Shown piece by piece: positions 1 through 5,650 of a DNA stretch of 5,650 nucleotides; positions within the stretch are counted from its first letter, which is position 1, and each line of letters opens with the position of its first letter. The translations under genes and the position numbers were made by a program. The DNA is taken from positions 1-5,650 of the forward strand of contig JACCTJ010000056.1 of assembly GCA_013812485.1 (NCBI GenBank). Reading direction: 5' to 3'. The stretch is from Thermoleophilaceae bacterium (GTDB taxonomy: Bacteria > Actinomycetota > Thermoleophilia > Solirubrobacterales > Thermoleophilaceae). The notes below the pieces were generated by a model. That model worked only from the letters and a program-made list of their open reading frames with translations. It was not told where the DNA came from and did no database searches.

Positions 1-2882
1 TCGTGGTCCATCTTCCCGCGCTCGCGCCCGCGTAGCCGCTCCTCGTGCTCGCGCAGATAGGCCTCCGTCTCAGGCAGCGCCGTCAGCTCGGCGGGCCGCA
101 GCAGGCGCATCACGCCGTCCGCACGACGGTAGGGGAAGAGGAGGAGCGAGCGCAGGCCCCTGAACGCGTAGCGATCGACGTCGACCCCGCTCGCGAGCGG
201 GTGCAGGAGGTCGTCCTCGAGCTCGAGCTCCCGCTCGGACGCGCGCGAGTAGACGAGCCGTCGCGAGCCGCGCCGGCCGCGGTCCTCGACGATGTAGATC
301 GGGTCGGCGCTGGTCTGGAGGCCGGTGAAGATGCCGTCGGTCACCTCCCCCAGCCGCTCCGTCTGGCGCTCCAGCGCGCGCAGGAGGCGCGCCTCCTCGC
401 CGGTCGCGAGCACCCAAGGTTCCACGCCGAGCTCGCTCAGCGCAAAGCGCTCGGCGGGAACGGCGTCGAGGCTTCCGAGCGCCGCCCTCACCGCATCCTC
501 ACCCCGGCCGACACGCCGGTAGGTCAGCTCCGACCCGGATCGACGGCTGAGCACGAGGATGCAGGTGTAGTTCGTCGCGCCCCCGAAGAGCTGCGCGTCG
601 CCGAAGTCGACAATCTCCTCGACGAGTCCCTCGCCCGCGAGCCAGCCGCGAAGCCGACGCCCGTAGTCGAGCTTCATGAGCTTGTTGGGGACGATGAACC
701 CGAGCCGGCCGGCGGGCGCGAGCAGCTCCGTCCCCCGCTCGATGAAGGGTACGTAGGTGTCGAAGCTTCCGCTCGCGGTGCGATAGCGCCCGCGGCACCA
801 GTCGGCGAGCCGCCGGCCCAGGGCCTGGATACGCACGTAGGGCGGATTGCCGATCACCGCGTCGAAGCCGCCGTCGTCGCGCGGACGACCGTCGACCGAC
901 AGGAAGACCTCCGGAAACTCGAGTGCCCAGTGGAAGGGCGAGGGATCCTCGTCCCCGAACGCAGGGGTCACGGCATCGTCTGCGAAACGCTCGAGCGGCT
1001 CGCGTAGATCCTCGGCAGCGAGCGCCAGCTCCGCCTTGCGGTGTACGTCCTCGGCGCGTTCGCTCCCGTGCTGCGTGATCGCATCGATCCGGTCGAGGAT
1101 CGCCTCCGCGTCGCGCGCGAGCCGCTCGCCGAAGAGCGTGTCGCCGCCCGACAGCAGTTGCTCGAGCTCCGCGCCCACGAGCGCGTTTCCCGCCCGCAGG
1201 TTGGTCAGAAAGGTGAGCGGCTCGCCGCGGCGCACCGTACTGAGCCACAGCGAGAGCTGAGCGAGCTCGACCGCCATGGGGTTGAGATCGACCCCGTACA
1301 GGCAGTGCTCGGCCACCCGGCGTTGTATCTCCTCGAGCGGCAGCTCGCCGTCGTAGGCCGGGTCGGTGGCGATGTGCATCGAGATCCAGGCCGCCGCGGC
1401 GACCAGGAAGTGGCCGCTGCCCATCGCCGGGTCCAACACCCGGAGGCCGAGGAAGACCTCGAGCGCCTCCTCGCCGCGCAGGCCGAGTGCCGCGATGTGG
1501 CGCGAACGCTCGTCGAGCAGCGGCGCGAGGGTCCGCTCGACGATGCGATCGACGATGCGCTCGGGTGTGAAGTAGGAGCCGGTATCGCGTCGACCCGTAG
1601 CTGACGCGAGGCCGAGCGCACCGGCGGGGTCCTCGAGGCGGTAGTCGAGCAGTCGCTCGTAGATCGTCCCGAGGTGGCGAGCCGAGAGGTCACCGTAGTC
1701 GACGAAATCTCCTCCGACCCGGTAGAGCGCGTCGAGGGCCGGGGCGAGCAGATGGTCAGGCACCGAGCGGCCCTCGAACCACGGGTGCCGAGCGGCCGAG
1801 AAGAGTCCGCCGTCGTACTCCGGGACGCCGAGATCGTCGTCGCCCTCATCGACGATCCGAAACAGAGCTCGGAGGTCGTTGTAAAGGTCATCCGAGCGGC
1901 CGCTGAAGCGCCGCCCGCGATCGAGATCCTCGGCCAGCCGCTCCTTCTGACGGCGCAGGCTGTACTCGAGGTAGTGCGGGTTGTCGACCGGCAACAGGCC
2001 GCGCGCCTCAGCGTGGAGGCAGAAGAGCAGGCGATAGAGCAGCACGAGCGCGTTGTCGAAGGCGTCCGAGAGCGCGCTCGGAGTGGCGGTCGCCGGTCCT
2101 AGGAATCCCTCCGCGATGCTCGGCACGGCGACGAAGACCTGACGTTCGAGCGCGGCGCCGACGGTGACGGCAGCGGCACGGCTCTCAGCGAGGATGCGCT
2201 CGAGCAATGGCCGCCCGTCGGTGCCCGGGGCGAAGGCGGCGGCGGAGAAGAAGACGGCGAACCAGCGAAAAGCGTCCTCGTCCTGGGCCTCGAGCAGAGC
2301 CACGAGGTCGACCTCGTAATGCGCGCCGCCGAGGAGGTTGCGCTCGGCGGCGTAGAGGCGCCAGTGTCGTCCGTTGGTGAGGATGCCCCACGGGCATCGC
2401 GTCGCCGAGACGTAGGTGATGATCTGGGCCACCGGGTCCTCCGAGAGCGCTCCCTCGGCGCGCCGGCGGTCGAGCGGGCGGGCGAAACGCTTCGCGTCGG
2501 CAACGCAGGCCGCGCGAGCGAAGCGGTCGGCTCCTTCGAGACCGGTCGCAGCGCGGCGGTCCGCGTCGCTCAGGAAGAGCCCGTAGTCGGGCTGACGCAG
2601 CCTCGTCCCGACATGCAGCGGCGCCTGCACTGTGTAGTGAAAACCGAGCGCCGACAGCACGGGTCTGACCCACCGCTCCTCCGTCTGGGCCTCGTTGGCC
2701 GCTCCGAGCTCCTCTCGCTCGTCTCGCCACAACGAGCGCAGCCTCGCGTACAGGCTCGAGGAGTCCGCTTGGTCGAACTCGGGCCATTCGCGCAGGCGCT
2801 CGAGCAGGAAGTGGTCCGCGAACAGCCCCCGGTTGCGGAAGGGTCCCGCACCGAGCTCGAGCTGTCGCTCGGGGGCGCTCAT
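1..2882 (-). CDS. Type IIG-like restriction-modification enzyme (Eco57I/TaqI-like fused nuclease and N6-adenine methyltransferase), 3' end cut by window
   Basis: This is probably a single-polypeptide defence enzyme that methylates adenine in its own target sites and cuts unmodified DNA. The frame is open for 960 codons, from ATG 2882-2880 to the left edge. The N-terminal nuclease part has NEAQTEERW, then RQPDYGLF (D99) and ADAK (D129, K131), matching a PD-(D/E)XK site with Asp in place of the usual Glu. A helical connector follows, with GSYFTP around residue 437. The methyltransferase has motif I DPAMGSGHF (484-492), motif IV NPPY (679-682) and VPNKLMK (731-737). From about residue 842 (GEVTDGIFTG) a TaqI-like specificity domain begins. 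The last visible residues, RGRERGKMDH, fit its conserved core, so perhaps 100-250 residues are missing. ATG 2882 is the only start after the in-frame stop at 3003-3005, and it has no clear Shine-Dalgarno. It lies 31 bases after a small gene, suggesting coupled translation. A BREX PglX-type methylase is an alternative, but the nuclease motif argues against it. Confidence 0.9.
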   Translation of the reverse strand, partial: MSAPERQLELGAGPFRNRGLFADHFLLERLREWPEFDQADSSSLYARLRSLWRDEREELGAANEAQTEERWVRPVLSALGFHYTVQAPLHVGTRLRQPDYGLFLSDADRRAATGLEGADRFARAACVADAKRFARPLDRRRAEGALSEDPVAQIITYVSATRCPWGILTNGRHWRLYAAERNLLGGAHYEVDLVALLEAQDEDAFRWFAVFFSAAAFAPGTDGRPLLERILAESRAAAVTVGAALERQVFVAVPSIAEGFLGPATATPSALSDAFDNALVLLYRLLFCLHAEARGLLPVDNPHYLEYSLRRQKERLAEDLDRGRRFSGRSDDLYNDLRALFRIVDEGDDDLGVPEYDGGLFSAARHPWFEGRSVPDHLLAPALDALYRVGGDFVDYGDLSARHLGTIYERLLDYRLEDPAGALGLASATGRRDTGSYFTPERIVDRIVERTLAPLLDERSRHIAALGLRGEEALEVFLGLRVLDPAMGSGHFLVAAAAWISMHIATDPAYDGELPLEEIQRRVAEHCLYGVDLNPMAVELAQLSLWLSTVRRGEPLTFLTNLRAGNALVGAELEQLLSGGDTLFGERLARDAEAILDRIDAITQHGSERAEDVHRKAELALAAEDLREPLERFADDAVTPAFGDEDPSPFHWALEFPEVFLSVDGRPRDDGGFDAVIGNPPYVRIQALGRRLADWCRGRYRTASGSFDTYVPFIERGTELLAPAGRLGFIVPNKLMKLDYGRRLRGWLAGEGLVEEIVDFGDAQLFGGATNYTCILVLSRRSGSELTYRRVGRGEDAVRAALGSLDAVPAERFALSELGVEPWVLATGEEARLLRALERQTERLGEVTDGIFTGLQTSADPIYIVEDRGRRGSRRLVYSRASERELELEDDLLHPLASGVDVDRYAFRGLRSLLLFPYRRADGVMRLLRPAELTALPETEAYLREHEERLRGRERGKMDH

Positions 2883-2913
2883 CGCTGCGGCGTCGAGCCG
2901 CGACGCCCGGGTC

Positions 2914-3201
2914 TCACCGAGCGAAGAGTCGCTCCTGCTCGCTCGTCTCGACCGCCTTCGCGGCGCGCGGACGGCTCGGCGGCTTCGAGTACGACGCCAC
3001 GATCAGGTGCTCGCGACTGAGGAAGGTGGCGGCCCCATCGGCGAACGAGCGCAGACGGGCGCCCGGGTGGCGCTCTTCCACGAGCCGCGTGAGCTGCGCC
3101 CGCTGCTCGAAGGGCTCAAACGGCGGCGCGACGTCGACCGTGGCGACATCCTTCGCGTCCGTATCGAGATCGCGTGCCTTGATGGTGACATGGGTTCTCA
3201 T
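2914..3201 (-). CDS. Hypothetical 95-residue protein upstream of the restriction-modification gene
   Basis: I do not recognise this family. The protein is short and soluble, with no signal peptide, membrane segment or cysteine. It opens with a probable beta strand (HVTIKA), followed by an acidic stretch and a proline-containing segment (APPFEPFEQR). Next come a charged helix (residues 32-46), a probable hairpin (ATFLSREHLIVASY, 58-71), and a basic, proline-rich tail ending in EQERLFAR. It is likely real. A strong GGAGG sits five bases before ATG 3201-3199, the amino-acid composition is balanced, and it lies in line with the restriction-modification gene, 31 bases before that gene's ATG. The context suggests a partner or regulator of the enzyme, for example a controller-like or assembly protein, but no DNA-binding helix-turn-helix is evident, so this is only inference from position. 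Confidence 0.72.
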   Translation of the reverse strand: MRTHVTIKARDLDTDAKDVATVDVAPPFEPFEQRAQLTRLVEERHPGARLRSFADGAATFLSREHLIVASYSKPPSRPRAAKAVETSEQERLFAR

Positions 3202-3307
3202 GCTTGCCTCCGCTCAGGCTAAGAGAGGTCTCGGACGGTGAAGTCACCCGCCGCTGGAGTTTGCCCCCTCTTTGCGTAGTTAGCCTCTGGCCCGTCGAGC
3301 GGAAAGA
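3202..3307. promoter_or_regulatory. Divergent intergenic region with probable back-to-back promoters
   Basis: These 106 bases separate two divergently transcribed units, so both promoters should lie here or slightly inside the genes. The most AT-rich patch is around 3271-3283. It reads TAGTTA at 3277-3282 on plus and TAACTA on minus, a possible minus 10 element in either direction. On minus, TTTCCG lies 17 bases upstream of it, but this is a poor minus 35 match. I see no convincing operator, long inverted repeat or riboswitch. Promoter assignment is weak; the presence of promoters is inferred from gene orientation. Confidence 0.35.
3207..3211 (-). promoter_or_regulatory. Ribosome binding site of the 95-residue protein
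   Basis: Read on the minus strand, GGAGG lies five bases (CAAGC) before the ATG at 3201-3199. It is a near-perfect Shine-Dalgarno at normal spacing. It supports this start and shows that the small frame is translated in its own right, in contrast to the downstream large gene, which has no such site. Confidence 0.8.
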
Positions 3308-4102
3308 ATGAGAGGTCCAACAGTGAGCGTCGTCGAAACCGAGGATCGCGGGGCGGTCCGCCACGTGATCCTCGCCCGCGCCGAGAAGCGCAACGCCATC
3401 AACGAGGAGCTCGTGCGCGGGCTCGGCGAGGCCTTCGAGGCGGCGTGGCAGGACGAGGCGGTCCGGGTGGTGGTCGTGCGCGGCGAGGGCCCGAGGTTCT
3501 CGGCCGGGATGGACCTGGGCTCGCTCCGAGACCTGTCCGAGCGGCCGCAGACCCTGCGCTCCTTTCGCACGGCGATCCTGCGCGTCTGGAACACGCTCGA
3601 GGAGATGCCGAAGCCGACGATCTGCCAAATCCACGGCGGTTGCATCGGCGGAGCGCTCGAGCTCGCGCTGGCCTGCGACATGCGCGTGATGGCCGAGGAC
3701 GCGGTCACCGGCCTGGTCGAGACCCGCATCGGCCTCCTGCCCGACGTGGGCGGCTGCTCGCGGCTGCCGGCCGTCGTCGGTCTCGGCAACGCCAAGGAGC
3801 TCGTCATGTGCGGCAAGGTGATCGACGGCCGCGAGGCGCACCGGATCGGGCTCGCGAACCGGATCGCCCCGGTCGAGGAGCTCGACGCGGCGGTGGACGC
3901 GCTCTGCCAGGAGCTGCTCGCCTGTGCGCCGCTGGCGGTCGGACTCTCCAAGCGGGTGCTCGACGCGGCCGCCAAGCCCATGCTCGCGGCGACGCTCGAG
4001 CAGGAGGTCACCTCGCAGCAGGTCCTGGCCGGCTCGGAGGACTTCGCCGAGGGCGCGCGGGCGTTCCTCGACAAGCGCCCGCCGGAGTTCGCCGGCCGCT
4101 AG
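3308..4102 (+). CDS. Enoyl-CoA hydratase/isomerase (crotonase) family protein
   Basis: This is a cytosolic crotonase-fold enzyme, most likely adding water to trans-2-enoyl-CoA in fatty-acid or amino-acid breakdown. At 264 residues it has the usual full length. The oxyanion-hole segments are FSAGMDL (64-70) and HGGCIGGALEL (109-119). Both glutamates that activate water in classical hydratases are present: E118 in GGALEL and E138 in VETRIGL. D146 in LLPDVGG falls where dienoyl-CoA isomerases and some relatives also carry Asp, so isomerase or thioesterase-like activity remains possible. The C-terminus (EGARAFLDKRPPEF) is typical of the family. Start choice is uncertain. ATG 3308 has only GGAAAG one base away, whereas in-frame GTG 3323 has GAGAGG seven bases upstream and would give a 259-residue protein. 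No other beta-oxidation gene is visible. The stop overlaps the convergent aquaporin gene's stop by four bases. Confidence 0.93.
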   Translation: MRGPTVSVVETEDRGAVRHVILARAEKRNAINEELVRGLGEAFEAAWQDEAVRVVVVRGEGPRFSAGMDLGSLRDLSERPQTLRSFRTAILRVWNTLEEMPKPTICQIHGGCIGGALELALACDMRVMAEDAVTGLVETRIGLLPDVGGCSRLPAVVGLGNAKELVMCGKVIDGREAHRIGLANRIAPVEELDAAVDALCQELLACAPLAVGLSKRVLDAAAKPMLAATLEQEVTSQQVLAGSEDFAEGARAFLDKRPPEFAGR

Positions 4103-4896
4103 AGCTTGGCCGGTTCGCCGACTGCGGTCTCCGATTGGGACTGGGTCGCGGCTTCGAAAGCCTGCAACCTGGCCACGGCTGTGCCGTCGGCCCGACTCTT
4201 ACCGTGGTCGACAATCCCCGCGGGGTGCACGCGCTCCCCGCGGATGAGCTGGTAGGCCAGAGCGCCGACCACCGCGCCCACGGTCGGACCAACGACGTAG
4301 AGCCAGAAGTCTTGCCACTCCCCCGCCGCGAGTGCGGGGCCAAGCGAGCGAGCGGGGTTCATCGAGGCGCCGGTGATCGGGCCACCGAACATGGCGTCCA
4401 GGGCGACGGTCGCGCCGATCGCGATGGCGGCGCCGGAGCCCCAGGCTCGCACGTCGGTTGCCACCGAGATGATCACGAACATGAGCGCCGCGGTGAGGGC
4501 GACCTCGTAGGCGAGAGCGGTGGCCACCCCGACACTGGGAACCGTGGCGCCGAGGTCCGCCGGGCGGTCGGGCCAGGCGGCGAGAAGCAGCAGCGCCGCC
4601 AGGATCGCGCCGCCGGTCTGGGCCGTGACGTAACCCGCCACGTCGCGCAGAGGGAAGTGGCGCGTGAGCGCGAAGGCGACGGTCACCGCCGGGTTCAGGT
4701 GTGCGCCCGAGAGGTGTCCGGTGGCCGAGATCATGGCCATGACGACGAGGCCGAAGACGAGCGCGATCCCGACCGTCCCGAGGGCGCCATCCGAACGCGC
4801 GTCCGCGACGATCGCCCCACAGCCGGCGAGAACCAGGAAGAAGGTGCCGAGCCCCTCGGCGAGGGATCGGCGCCAGAGGGCGAGCGAGGTGTCCAA
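4099..4896 (-). CDS. Aquaporin family channel (MIP, NIP/AqpS-like), probable arsenite channel
   Basis: This is a six-helix major intrinsic protein of the cytoplasmic membrane, 265 residues, with both pore signatures: HLNPAVTV (NPA at 68-70) and SMNPARSLGP (NPA at 180-182). Aligned on the NPA motifs, the selectivity-filter positions are F48, A168, A177 and R183. The helix 5 position is alanine rather than the histidine of water-specific aquaporins, and GATVALDAMF...GASMNPARSLGP resembles the NIP/AqpN group, whose members pass metalloids such as arsenite. It lies three bases after the arsC stop, so release of the arsenite made by ArsC is the likely role. Translation must start at TTG 4896-4894. 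The frame is closed by the arsC TGA at 4900-4902, and no ATG or GTG precedes helix 1. The residues after about 220 form a polar cytoplasmic tail of unknown role. Water or glycerol transport cannot be excluded from sequence alone. Confidence 0.93.
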   Translation of the reverse strand: MDTSLALWRRSLAEGLGTFFLVLAGCGAIVADARSDGALGTVGIALVFGLVVMAMISATGHLSGAHLNPAVTVAFALTRHFPLRDVAGYVTAQTGGAILAALLLLAAWPDRPADLGATVPSVGVATALAYEVALTAALMFVIISVATDVRAWGSGAAIAIGATVALDAMFGGPITGASMNPARSLGPALAAGEWQDFWLYVVGPTVGAVVGALAYQLIRGERVHPAGIVDHGKSRADGTAVARLQAFEAATQSQSETAVGEPAKL

Positions 4897-4899
4897 GCC

Positions 4900-5511
4900 T
4901 CAGGCGATCGCGGGCTGGCCGCCGGAACGAAGGACCTCGCGTGCCTTGCGATTCGCGATCGTCATCACGTAGGAGCGGACCGGAGCGTCCTGGAACTCCG
5001 CGAGGGCGGCGTCCGCGGCCATGCGAATCTCCTCCTCGGTCCGCCGATCGCCGAACTCCTTGACCAGATCGGGCAGCAGCCGCGCGGTCCGCAGTTGATG
5101 CGCCGTCCGGTCGGAGCGGATCAGGTCGAGCTTCTCGTCGATTAGCTCGCGCACCCGTGCTTCGACGCCATCGCGGATCGCGCGCACCTCCTCGAGCGTA
5201 CGGCCTGCGGGGTCGGGGATGTCCCAATCCTCAACGGTCGTGGGCACGTATGGGCACTGGGCGCCGCAGGCCAGAGTCACCGCCCAGTCGGCGTGGAGCT
5301 GCATCTCGACCGTGAGCTTCGTCGGCCGGCGATCGGCCAGGTCGATGCCGACCTCGGCCATCGCCTCGACGACCTCGGGCCAGACCTGGGCCGCGGGCTC
5401 TTGGCCGGCGGACTCGGCGCGGACGTCGGCCGGACCGTGGCGCTCGAAGAAGGCCTGGGCCATCTGTGAGCGACCGGCGTTGTGGGTGCAGACGAACAGG
5501 ACGTACCTCAT
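4900..5511 (-). CDS. arsC: Arsenate reductase ArsC (low-molecular-weight phosphatase type) with C-terminal helical domain
   Basis: This cytosolic enzyme reduces arsenate to arsenite. The first ~130 residues form the phosphatase-fold catalytic domain. It has the anion-binding loop CTHNAGRS (C8 to R14), two further cysteines, C82 and C86, in ACGAQCP, and the acidic motif DIPDPAG (D97-D100). Three cysteines indicate the thioredoxin-coupled disulfide-relay mechanism rather than the single-cysteine mycothiol type, though the C-X3-C spacing is shorter than the C82/C89 of the Staphylococcus aureus enzyme. Residues ~133-203 are an additional helical region (TAHQLRTARLLPDLVKEFG through SYVMTIANRKAREVLR) that resembles the three-helix-bundle dimerisation domain seen in actinobacterial arsenic proteins. 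A typical stand-alone ArsC of this class is about 130-140 residues. The ATG at 5511-5509 is preceded by AGGAG at five bases and lies 12 bases after the previous gene. The gene continues directly into the aquaporin gene. Confidence 0.95.
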   Translation of the reverse strand: MRYVLFVCTHNAGRSQMAQAFFERHGPADVRAESAGQEPAAQVWPEVVEAMAEVGIDLADRRPTKLTVEMQLHADWAVTLACGAQCPYVPTTVEDWDIPDPAGRTLEEVRAIRDGVEARVRELIDEKLDLIRSDRTAHQLRTARLLPDLVKEFGDRRTEEEIRMAADAALAEFQDAPVRSYVMTIANRKAREVLRSGGQPAIA

Positions 5512-5516
5512 CGCTT

Positions 5517-5523
5517 CTCCTCT
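5517..5523 (-). promoter_or_regulatory. Ribosome binding site of arsC
   Basis: On the minus strand AGAGGAG lies five bases (AAGCG) before the arsC ATG and begins one base after the upstream gene's TAG at 5526-5524. It fixes the arsC start. It also shows that the upstream gene and arsC are translated separately from one message, unlike the arsC-aquaporin junction. Confidence 0.8.
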
Positions 5524-5650
5524 CTAGGCAGCGGCCAGGAGCTTGTCGGCGTACTCGGCGGGCAGCCCGGCGGCCGCAACCTCTCGGGCCACGGCGTCGG
5601 CGTCGTAGGCGATCCGCTCGATCGAGGCGCTGACCTCTCCGGTCGCGTCG
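5524..5650 (-). CDS. Unrecognised gene, C-terminal 41 codons only
   Basis: A minus-strand frame enters from the right edge and ends at TAG 5526-5524, 12 bases before the arsC start, so it is most likely the preceding gene of the same operon. The visible tail is alanine- and glutamate-rich and probably helical (ASIERIAYDADAVAREVAAA, then GLPAEYADKLLAAA at the end). Its codons end in G or C like those of its neighbours. From operon position it could be a regulator, redox partner or another arsenic gene, but nothing in these 41 residues identifies it. It does not look like the membrane-embedded end of an Acr3 or ArsB pump. Confidence 0.55.
   Translation of the reverse strand, partial: DATGEVSASIERIAYDADAVAREVAAAGLPAEYADKLLAAA

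Noticed and set aside
205..232. Repeated CTCGAG/GAGCTC units, also seen near 2851
   Set aside because: These encode Glu-Leu runs (for example ELELED) in the restriction-modification protein and reflect codon choice; there is no spacing or unit conservation typical of a CRISPR or other repeat array.
45..1007. A 320-codon plus-strand frame, and a similar one at 2319-3020
   Set aside because: Both are codon-aligned antisense to the restriction-modification gene, whose motifs (NPPY, GEVTDGIFTG, DAK) are unambiguous. In GC-rich genes the antisense frame often lacks stops.
499..1248. A 249-codon minus-strand frame
   Set aside because: It is the restriction-modification gene read one base out of register: the NPPY region appears as RQSALR and the protein is mostly Arg and Ala.
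1..2882. Possible frameshift or decay of the restriction-modification gene
   Set aside because: I checked every codon in the frame from 2882 to the left edge and found no stop, and the expected motifs occur in the right order, so the gene is intact within the window.
3202..3307. Possible riboswitch or ArsR-type operator in the divergent region
   Set aside because: No convincing inverted repeat or structured conserved element was found, and the region does not precede the arsenic operon, whose promoter must lie beyond the right edge.
3445..5145. A 566-codon open frame on the plus strand
   Set aside because: It runs through the crotonase gene in another frame and then antisense to the aquaporin and arsC genes, all three of which have clear family motifs. 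Its composition is extremely rich in Arg, Gly and Ala, as expected for an out-of-frame reading of GC-rich DNA.
4199..5227. A 342-codon minus-strand frame across the arsC-aquaporin junction, considered as a possible fusion
   Set aside because: It is a shifted reading of both genes with no membrane segments and no catalytic motifs. The real frames carry CTHNAGRS and both NPA motifs.

Overview
The window is uniformly very GC-rich, with codons ending mostly in G or C and tightly packed genes. Together with the actinobacterial look of the arsenate reductase, this suggests a high-GC Actinomycetota genome; a soil lineage such as Thermoleophilia is possible. There is no rRNA or other marker to settle the taxonomy.

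Layout. (1) Positions 1-2882, minus strand: the first 960 codons of a large single-chain restriction-modification enzyme, cut by the left edge. It has an N-terminal PD-(D/E)XK-like nuclease, a helical connector, a gamma-class N6-adenine methyltransferase (DPAMGSGHF and NPPY motifs) and the beginning of a TaqI-like specificity domain. I followed the frame codon by codon and found no stop. (2) Positions 2914-3201, minus: an unrecognised 95-residue protein immediately upstream, with a strong ribosome binding site and probably in the same transcript. (3) Positions 3202-3307: a 106-base divergent intergenic region. (4) Positions 3308-4102, plus: an enoyl-CoA hydratase/isomerase (crotonase) family enzyme with both catalytic glutamates. 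(5) Positions 4099-5650, minus: an arsenic detoxification operon. It reads from the right edge as an unrecognised gene tail, then arsC (thioredoxin-type arsenate reductase with an extra C-terminal helical domain), then an aquaporin of the NIP/AqpS type that ends tail-to-tail on the crotonase gene.

How the genes work together. ArsC reduces arsenate to arsenite, and the neighbouring channel would let arsenite leave the cell down its gradient, replacing an ArsB or Acr3 pump. The most striking detail is the junction. The arsC and aquaporin genes are in the same reading frame, separated by one TGA stop and one codon, and the channel has only a TTG start available. This is either tight stop-restart coupling or a recently split (or occasionally read-through) reductase-channel fusion. 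The restriction enzyme with its small upstream partner is a separate defence unit. The crotonase lies between the two systems and has no evident link to either.
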